From NCBI RefSeq assembly GCF_010907035.1, contig NZ_QUMK01000036.1:1-53858 (forward strand): DNA of 53,858 nucleotides. The letters run 5' to 3'. A model generated the notes under the pieces. That model saw only the letters and a list, made by a program, of their open reading frames with translations. It ran no database searches and had not been told where the DNA came from. A program made the translations under genes and the position numbers. Of this stretch, positions 47,539-53,858 are shown in pieces. Source of the DNA: Rhodopseudomonas sp. BR0M22. Its GTDB lineage: Bacteria; Pseudomonadota; Alphaproteobacteria; Rhizobiales; Xanthobacteraceae. Position 1 is the first letter of the stretch. The number at the start of each line of letters is the position of its first letter.

Positions 47539-48873
47539 ATGCGTATTGAAACAAAGCGTCTTGGAGCGACGCCGATCAGCCGCCGCAAATGGCTGGCTGC
47601 GGCGGCCGGCCTGGTTCTCGGTCTGTCGGCATTCGGTCCGGCGCGGGCGGCTGACGACACCATCAAGGTCGGCATTCTGCATTCGCTGTCGGGCACCATG
47701 GCGATCAGCGAAACGACGCTCAAAGACGTGATGCTGATGCTGATCGACGAGCAGAACAAGAAGGGCGGCGTGCTCGGCAAGAAGCTCGAGGCCGTCGTCG
47801 TCGACCCCGCCTCGAATTGGCCGCTGTTCGCCGAGAAGGCGCGCGAGCTGATCACCAAGGACAAGGTTTCGGTGGTGTTCGGGTGCTGGACCTCGGTGTC
47901 GCGCAAGTCGGTGCTGCCGGTATTCAAGGAGTTGAACTCGATCCTGTTCTATCCGGTGCAGTACGAAGGCGAGGAGAGCGAGCGCAACGTGTTCTACACC
48001 GGCGCCGCCCCGAACCAGCAGGCGATCCCGGCGGTCGACTACCTGATGAAGGAAGAAAAGGTGAAGCGCTGGGTGCTGGAAGGCACCGACTACGTCTATC
48101 CCCGCACCACCAACAAGATCCTCGAAGCTTACCTGAAGTCGAAGGGCGTCGCCCCCGAAGACATCATGGTCAACTACACCCCGTTCGGGTTCTCCGACTG
48201 GCAGACCGAAGTTTCCAAGATCAAGACCTTCGGCTCGGCCGGCAAGAAGACGGCGGTGGTCTCGACCATCAACGGCGACGCCAACGTGCCGTTCTACAAG
48301 GAACTCGGCAACCAGGGCATCAAGGCCACCGACATCCCGGTGGTGGCGTTCTCGGTCGGTGAAGAAGAGCTCGCCGGCATCGACACCAAGCCGCTGGTCG
48401 GCCATCTCGCCGCCTGGAACTACTTCGAGTCGATCAAGACCCCGGAGAACGAGAAGTTCATCAAGGACTGGCACGCGTTCACCAAGAACCCGAAGCGCAC
48501 CACCAACGACCCGATGGAAGCCCATTACATCGGCTTCAACATGTGGGTGAAGGCGGTCGAGAAGGCCAAGTCGTTCGATCCGGACAAGGTGATCGAAGCG
48601 CTGCCCGGCATCAAGCAGGCCAACCTGACCGGCGGTACCTCGGAAATGCTGCCGAACCACCACATCACCAAGCCGGTGTTTATCGGCGAAATCCAGGCCG
48701 ACGGCCAGTTCAACGTCGTGTCGCCGGACGATCCGAAGAAGGCCAAGCTGGTGCCGGGCGACGCCTGGTCCGACTATCTGCCGGGTTCGAAGGACCTCGA
48801 AGCCGACTGGGTCAAGCTGAAGTGCGGCAACTACAACACCGTCACCAAGAAGTGCGGCGGTCAGGGCACCTGA
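47539..48873 (+). CDS. urtA: Urea ABC transporter substrate-binding protein
   Basis: A 444-residue periplasmic SBP. Tat-type signal (SRRKWLAAAAGLVLG, cleavage near PARAADD). UrtA/AmiC-like core: KVGILHSLSGTMAISETTLK, VFGCWTSVSRKSVLPVFKEL, LFYPVQYEGEESERNVFYTG, ATDIPVVAFSVGEEELAGID. AGGGAG lies 10 nt upstream of the ATG. A strong stem-loop follows the gene. Confidence 0.96.
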   Translation: MRIETKRLGATPISRRKWLAAAAGLVLGLSAFGPARAADDTIKVGILHSLSGTMAISETTLKDVMLMLIDEQNKKGGVLGKKLEAVVVDPASNWPLFAEKARELITKDKVSVVFGCWTSVSRKSVLPVFKELNSILFYPVQYEGEESERNVFYTGAAPNQQAIPAVDYLMKEEKVKRWVLEGTDYVYPRTTNKILEAYLKSKGVAPEDIMVNYTPFGFSDWQTEVSKIKTFGSAGKKTAVVSTINGDANVPFYKELGNQGIKATDIPVVAFSVGEEELAGIDTKPLVGHLAAWNYFESIKTPENEKFIKDWHAFTKNPKRTTNDPMEAHYIGFNMWVKAVEKAKSFDPDKVIEALPGIKQANLTGGTSEMLPNHHITKPVFIGEIQADGQFNVVSPDDPKKAKLVPGDAWSDYLPGSKDLEADWVKLKCGNYNTVTKKCGGQGT

Positions 48874-48897
48874 TCTCCTGCCCACCAGTTGCAATCG

Positions 48898-48923
48898 ACC
48901 GGGCGGCGCTGTCGCCGCCCGGT
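48898..48923 (+). other. Intercistronic stem-loop between urtA and urtB
   Basis: ACCGGGCGGCG-CTGT-CGCCGCCCGGT is a perfect 11-bp stem with a tetraloop, 24 bp after the urtA stop, followed by TCTCCTCG rather than a T run. Likely a 3' stabiliser or partial attenuator that keeps the binding protein in excess over the permease. Confidence 0.8.
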
Positions 48924-48966
48924 TCTCCTCGACGACGACCTCGTTCATCCTTGCCGGGATAATTCA

Positions 48967-50580
48967 GTGTCATTGATCCATCTGTCGCGCCTGCTGTTCG
49001 CCGCCATGGCGATCGCGTGGGTCGCCGCCGCAACGCCGCCGGCGTTCGCAGGTCCCTATGAGGACGCCGTGGCGCAATTCGCCGAGGGCTCCTTCGCCGA
49101 TTCCGAGGAGGCAGTCGGCAAGCTGGTCGCATCCGGCAATCCGCGCGCCGCGGACATCATCACCGCGCTGCAGGACGGCCGCCTTTACAAGGACGAAGAC
49201 ACCAAGCTGGTGTTCATCCAGGCCGCCGATGGCAAGATCAGCAACGCAGCCACCGGCGAAGCGGTCGCCGCGCTGCCGGACAATGCCAGCAAGGTCCGCC
49301 TCAACAACAAGCTGCGGCGCACCGTCGAGGCCGCGATGGCCGGTCTGACGCTGCTGTCGCCCGATCTCGATAAACGAGTTCAGGCCGCGCAGCAGGTGTT
49401 CAAGAGCCACGACGAGACCATGCTGCCGACCGTCGAGGCCGCTCTGAAGGCCGAGAAGAACGCGGCCGCCAAGCAGGCCTTCGCCGAGGCCCGCGCCGCG
49501 ATTCTGCTGTTCAAGTCCGACGCCGCCGATCCGGCCAAGCTGGACGCTATTGCGGTGATGAAGGCGCGGGGCGATCAGGACGCGTTGGCTCTGCTCACGG
49601 CGATGCCGACAGAGCAGAGCGCCGCTGTCACCAATGCCGTAGCCGGCGCCAAAGCGTCGATCGAGCGGAGCCTGGCGATCTGGTCGCTGGTGCAGAACGG
49701 CTGGTACGGGCTGTCGCTCGGTTCGGTGCTGCTGCTCGCCGCGATCGGCCTCGCCATCACCTTCGGGGTGATGGGCGTCATCAACATGGCGCACGGCGAA
49801 ATGGTGATGCTCGGGGCCTACACCACCTTCGTGGTGCAGGAGGCAATCCGCACCCATTATCCGGCGCTGTTCGATTATTCGCTGCTGATCGCCGTGCCGC
49901 TGGCGTTCCTGGTTGCCGGCGCGATCGGCGTGCTGATCGAGCGCAGCGTGATCCGGTTTCTTTACGGCCGTCCGTTGGAGACGCTGCTTGCCACCTGGGG
50001 CATTTCGCTGCTGCTGCAGCAGGCGGTGCGCACCATCTTCGGCGCTAACAACCGCGAAGTCGGCAATCCGAGCTGGATGAGCGGCGCGTTCGACATCGGC
50101 CAGATCACCATCACCTACAACCGCCTCTGGATTCTGTGCTTCACGCTCGCGGTGTTCGCGCTGCTGCTGGCGATGCTGCGCTACACCTCGCTCGGCCTGG
50201 AAATGCGCGCGGTGACGCAGAACCGCCGGATGGCGGCGTCGATGGGGATCGCGACCTCGCGGGTCGACGCCCTGACCTTCGGCCTCGGCTCCGGCATCGC
50301 CGGCATTGCCGGCGTGGCGCTGTCGCAGATCGACAACGTCTCGCCGAACCTCGGCCAGAGCTACATCATCGACAGCTTCATGGTGGTGGTGTTCGGCGGC
50401 GTCGGCAATCTGTGGGGCACGCTGGTCGGCGCGTTCTCGCTCGGCATCGCCAACAAGTTCCTGGAGCCGTTCGCCGGCGCGGTGCTCGGCAAGATCGCGA
50501 TCCTGGTGCTGATCATCCTGTTCATCCAGAAGCGCCCGCGCGGTCTGTTTGCGCTGAAGGGCCGGGCGGTGGAGGCATGA
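48967..50580 (+). CDS. urtB: Urea ABC transporter permease UrtB
   Basis: A 537-residue permease of the LivH family with the UrtB-specific exported N-terminal region: signal peptide (FAAMAIAWVAAATPPAFA), ~210-residue helical periplasmic domain, then the LivH-like core (GLAITFGVMGVINMAHGEMV, ATWGISLLLQQAVRTIFGAN, MAASMGIATSRVDALTFGLG, FGGVGNLWGTLVGAFSLG). GTG start at 48967 with GGGA upstream is chosen because it opens the signal peptide. Confidence 0.94.
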   Translation: MSLIHLSRLLFAAMAIAWVAAATPPAFAGPYEDAVAQFAEGSFADSEEAVGKLVASGNPRAADIITALQDGRLYKDEDTKLVFIQAADGKISNAATGEAVAALPDNASKVRLNNKLRRTVEAAMAGLTLLSPDLDKRVQAAQQVFKSHDETMLPTVEAALKAEKNAAAKQAFAEARAAILLFKSDAADPAKLDAIAVMKARGDQDALALLTAMPTEQSAAVTNAVAGAKASIERSLAIWSLVQNGWYGLSLGSVLLLAAIGLAITFGVMGVINMAHGEMVMLGAYTTFVVQEAIRTHYPALFDYSLLIAVPLAFLVAGAIGVLIERSVIRFLYGRPLETLLATWGISLLLQQAVRTIFGANNREVGNPSWMSGAFDIGQITITYNRLWILCFTLAVFALLLAMLRYTSLGLEMRAVTQNRRMAASMGIATSRVDALTFGLGSGIAGIAGVALSQIDNVSPNLGQSYIIDSFMVVVFGGVGNLWGTLVGAFSLGIANKFLEPFAGAVLGKIAILVLIILFIQKRPRGLFALKGRAVEA

Positions 50581-50623
50581 GGATGATTGGAATGCACAGC
50601 ATCTGCTGCGCGTCGCAGCCTGA

Positions 50624-50728
50624 CTCCCTCTCCCGCTTGCGGGAGAGGGCTGGGGTGAGGGCTCTTGCCACAAGCTCAGTGCTTGTGGACCCCCACCCCC
50701 GACCCCTCCCCGCAAGGGCGAGGGGAGC
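50624..50728. repeat. Double CTCTCCCC-type hairpin repeat inside the urt operon
   Basis: CCCTCTCCCGCTTGCGGGAGAGGG (left) with GCTGGGGTGAGGGC, and CCCCACCCCCGACCCCTCCC plus CGCAAGGGCGAGGGG (right), form two opposed hairpin units that are roughly inverted copies. It fills the 163-bp urtB-urtC gap. Related units are at 16216 and 53651. Confidence 0.75.
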
Positions 50729-50743
50729 ACGTACCTGGGGTGA

Positions 50744-51916
50744 ATGCCGATGACCCCGCACATCCTCACCCGTTCGCTCGATCGCGGCGCGGCGCTGTTT
50801 CTGGTGGTGCTTGCCGCGCTTGGAGTCCTGCTGCCGCTGCTCAATCTGCTGACGCCGGAATCCTCGGCGCTGCATGTGCCGACCTATCTGATCTCGCTGT
50901 TCGGCAAATATGTCTGCTACGCCATCCTGGCGTTGTCGATCGACCTGATCTGGGGCTATTGCGGCATCCTCTCGCTCGGCCACGGTGCGTTCTTCGCGCT
51001 CGGCGGCTACGCGATGGGCATGTATCTGATGCGCCAGATCGGCAGCCGCGGCGTCTATGGCAATCCGGTGCTGCCGGACTTCATGGTGTTCCTGAACTGG
51101 AAGGAACTGCCGTGGTACTGGTACGGCTTCGACATGTTCTGGTTCGCGGCCGTGATGGTGCTGCTGGTGCCGGGCCTGCTCGCCTTCTGCTTCGGCTGGC
51201 TGGCGTTCCGTTCGCGCGTCACCGGCGTGTATCTGTCGATCATTACGCAAGCGATGACCTACGCGCTGCTGCTGGCGTTCTTCCGCAACGATTTCGGCTT
51301 CGGCGGCAACAACGGCCTGACCGACTTCAAGGACATCCTCGGCTTCAATATCCAGTCCGACGGCACCCGCGCGGCGCTGTTCCTGCTGAGCTGTCTGGCG
51401 CTGGCGATCGGCTTCCTGATCTGCCGGGCGGTCGTCACCTCCAAGCTCGGCAAGGTGCTGATCGCGATCCGCGATGCCGAAAGCCGCACCCGGTTCCTCG
51501 GCTACCGGGTCGAATCCTACAAGCTGTTCGTGTTCACGCTGTCGGCCTGCATGGCCGGCGTCGCGGGCGCGCTGTACGTGCCGCAGGTCGGCATCATCAA
51601 TCCGAGCGAATTCGCCCCGGCCAACTCGATCGAGGCGGTGATCTGGGTCGCGGTCGGTGGCCGCGGCACGCTGGTCGGCGCCGCGCTGGGTGCGATCGTC
51701 GTCAACTACGCCAAGACCGTGTTCACCTCGGGGCCGCTGGCGCCGTATTGGCTGTTCATGCTCGGCGCGCTGTTCGTGGCGGTGACGCTGCTGCTGCCGA
51801 AAGGCATCGTCGGCACCGTCAATGCGTGGCTGGACTCGCACAAGCCGCCGCCGACCGACGCCGCCGACAGCGCGGCGCGGGAAGACGGCGTGATCCAACC
51901 GAAGCCGGCGGAGTGA
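50744..51916 (+). CDS. urtC: Urea ABC transporter permease UrtC
   Basis: A 390-residue LivM-family permease with ~9 TM segments. Visible are SIDLIWGYCGILSLGHGAFF, FGGNNGLTDFKDILGF, IRDAESRTRFLGYRVESYKL and EAVIWVAVGGRGTLVGAALG. The ATG at 50744 has GGGGTGA immediately upstream; a second ATG follows two codons later. The stop is 4 bp before urtD. Confidence 0.95.
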   Translation: MPMTPHILTRSLDRGAALFLVVLAALGVLLPLLNLLTPESSALHVPTYLISLFGKYVCYAILALSIDLIWGYCGILSLGHGAFFALGGYAMGMYLMRQIGSRGVYGNPVLPDFMVFLNWKELPWYWYGFDMFWFAAVMVLLVPGLLAFCFGWLAFRSRVTGVYLSIITQAMTYALLLAFFRNDFGFGGNNGLTDFKDILGFNIQSDGTRAALFLLSCLALAIGFLICRAVVTSKLGKVLIAIRDAESRTRFLGYRVESYKLFVFTLSACMAGVAGALYVPQVGIINPSEFAPANSIEAVIWVAVGGRGTLVGAALGAIVVNYAKTVFTSGPLAPYWLFMLGALFVAVTLLLPKGIVGTVNAWLDSHKPPPTDAADSAAREDGVIQPKPAE

Positions 51917-51920
51917 CGTC

Positions 51921-52685
<765 letters not shown>

Positions 52686-52733
52686 GGATGATTCTTGCTG
52701 GGTTGTTTCTCGCGCCGTCTCCCCACGCTGCAC

Positions 52734-52834
52734 CGTCATCGCCCGCGCAGGCGGGCGACCCAGTATTCCAGGGAGCCGCGTGTTCACCGCAGCGCTGCGG
52801 CGTACTGGATCCCCCGCATGCGCGGGGGATGACG
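52734..52834. repeat. ~100-bp interspersed repeat in the urtD-urtE gap
   Basis: The left end CGTCATCGCCCGCGCAGGCG, GGCGACCCAGTA and the right end TACTGGATCCCCCGCATGCG, GGGGGATGACG each form a hairpin; CCAGTA/TACTGG and CGTCATC/GATGACG are inverted. Second copy of the family at 12106. Confidence 0.8.
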
Positions 52835-52904
52835 ACTGTGGGCGGGATGACGGCCGGGCAAAGTACGCCGGCTCTTGCTGAACCTACATATTGAGGACGA
52901 GCCC

Positions 52905-53600
52905 ATGCTCACCGTCGACAACATCAATCTCTACTACGGCGCGGCGCAGGCGCTCCGGGGCGTGTCGATCGCGGCGGAGCCGGGGAAGGTGACCTGCGTG
53001 CTCGGCCGCAACGGCGTCGGCAAGACCAGCCTGCTGCGTGCGCTGGTGGGACAGCAACCGATTGCGTCCGGCGCGATCACCTTCGACGGCACCGACATCT
53101 CGCATCTGAAGCCGTATGAGAGGGCGCGACGCGGCATCTCGCTGGTGCCGCAGGGGCGTGAGATCTTTCCGCTGCTGACGGTGGAAGAAAATCTCAAGAC
53201 CGGCTACGCGCCGCTGAAGCGCGCCGATAAGTCGATCCCCGACGATGTGTTCTCGCTGTTTCCGGTGCTGAACTCGATGCTCGGCCGCCGCGGCGGAGAC
53301 CTTTCGGGCGGTCAGCAGCAGCAACTCGCGATCGGCCGCGCGCTGGTGATGCGGCCGAAGCTGCTGCTGCTCGACGAGCCGACCGAAGGCATTCAGCCGT
53401 CGATCATCAAGGACATCGGCCGGGCGATTTCGTATTTGCGCAATCTCGGCAACATCGCCATTGTGCTGGTCGAACAGTATCTCGATTTCGCCTGCGAACT
53501 CGGCGACAATTTCGCGGTGATGGATCGCGGCGCAGTTAAATACACCTGCGACCGCGCCAGCCTCGACCCCGCAGAGATCAGCCGGCAGATGGCGCTGTAG
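52905..53600 (+). CDS. urtE: Urea ABC transporter ATPase UrtE
   Basis: A 231-residue LivF-family ATPase. Walker A GRNGVGKTS, PQGREIFPLLTVEENL, signature LSGGQQQQLAIGRAL, Walker B LLLLDEPTEGIQPS and VLVEQYLDFA. ATG at 52905 has GAGGA 7 nt upstream. Last gene of the urt operon in view; urease genes commonly follow but are outside the window. Confidence 0.96.
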   Translation: MLTVDNINLYYGAAQALRGVSIAAEPGKVTCVLGRNGVGKTSLLRALVGQQPIASGAITFDGTDISHLKPYERARRGISLVPQGREIFPLLTVEENLKTGYAPLKRADKSIPDDVFSLFPVLNSMLGRRGGDLSGGQQQQLAIGRALVMRPKLLLLDEPTEGIQPSIIKDIGRAISYLRNLGNIAIVLVEQYLDFACELGDNFAVMDRGAVKYTCDRASLDPAEISRQMAL

Positions 53601-53650
53601 GACGGCTTTTGACTCATCAGTTTCGGCATACCCACGCGCGCCTCTCTTCA

Positions 53651-53796
53651 CCTCTCCCCGCGCGCGGGGAGAGGTCGATCGGCGTCGCGCAGCGATGCCG
53701 ATGGGGTGAGGGGGCGCTTCCGCAGAGCAGAGAGCCTGCGCCCCGCGTCGCCCCTCACCCCAACCCTCTCCCCGCAACAGCGGGGCGAGGGGGCGC
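53651..53796. repeat. CTCTCCCC-type hairpin repeats after urtE
   Basis: CCTCTCCCCGCG/CGCGGGGAGAGG is a perfect 12-bp palindrome at 53651-53674. It is followed by GATGGGGTGAGGGGGC and an opposed unit CCCCTCACCCCAACCCTCTC with CGCAACAGCGGGGCGAGGGG. The remaining bases to the window end show no gene. Confidence 0.75.
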
Positions 53797-53858
53797 GCTG
53801 CCGTTGTGGCGCCGCCGCGGATACTCGGCATGATCGCGACCGATACCAGCCTCATCAC

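Overview
The window looks like a chromosomal segment of a high-GC alphaproteobacterium of the Bradyrhizobium/Rhodopseudomonas group, most likely Rhodopseudomonas palustris or a close relative. The signs are an alphaproteobacterial 5S rRNA end, a membrane-anchored cytochrome c of CycM type, a full tad/cpa pilus locus, NasS/NasT nitrate sensing, a urtABCDE urea transporter, and interspersed 'GTCATTCCGG'-type and 'CTCTCCCC'-type palindromic repeats. This is inference from protein families; no database search was run.

Layout. 1-122: end of an rRNA operon (5S 3' end and terminator). 139-6186 (minus strand): a nitrogen-assimilation block. NasT (ANTAR antiterminator) and NasS (cytoplasmic nitrate/nitrite sensor) lie upstream of a globin - NirA-type nitrite reductase - NADPH flavoprotein operon. 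That operon has a sigma-54 promoter and a leader with an ANTAR-type hairpin overlapping an intrinsic terminator. 6383-7897: glycerol kinase. 7898-8836: repeat-rich non-coding DNA. 8837-11703: a Tat-exported alpha carbonic anhydrase and a chemoreceptor. 12312-17216 (minus): metH and metF. 17606-20428: a luciferase-like monooxygenase, then pheA and kdsB on the minus strand. 20634-21188: cycM. 21401-29803: a yejA-yejA-yejB-yejE-(antitoxin-PIN toxin)-yejF peptide ABC transporter operon, in which the PIN toxin is frameshifted by a triplicated 8-bp unit. 29811-32665: Nudix hydrolase, NlpC/P60 hydrolase, M17 aminopeptidase.

32768-44715: tight-adherence (Flp/Tad) pilus locus. tadD is on the plus strand; flp-cpaA-cpaB-cpaC-cpaD-cpaE-tadA-tadB-tadC are on the minus strand; divergent from flp are an orphan CpaC-N-domain protein, tadE and a second tadE/tadG-like gene. 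44810-47037 (minus): rhlE helicase and infA, then separately cspA, an RNA-metabolism/cold-adaptation neighbourhood. 47457-53600: a sigma-54 promoter and the urea ABC transporter urtABCDE, interrupted by repeat elements between urtB/urtC and urtD/urtE.

Two nitrogen-scavenging operons (nitrite and urea) thus carry sigma-54 elements within one window, fitting NtrC/RpoN control. The best leads for follow-up are the NasT-type leader, the 8-bp repeat that breaks the PIN toxin and also uncouples yejF, the reductase with an Fe-S motif in place of a flavodoxin domain, and the orphan CpaC-N protein.
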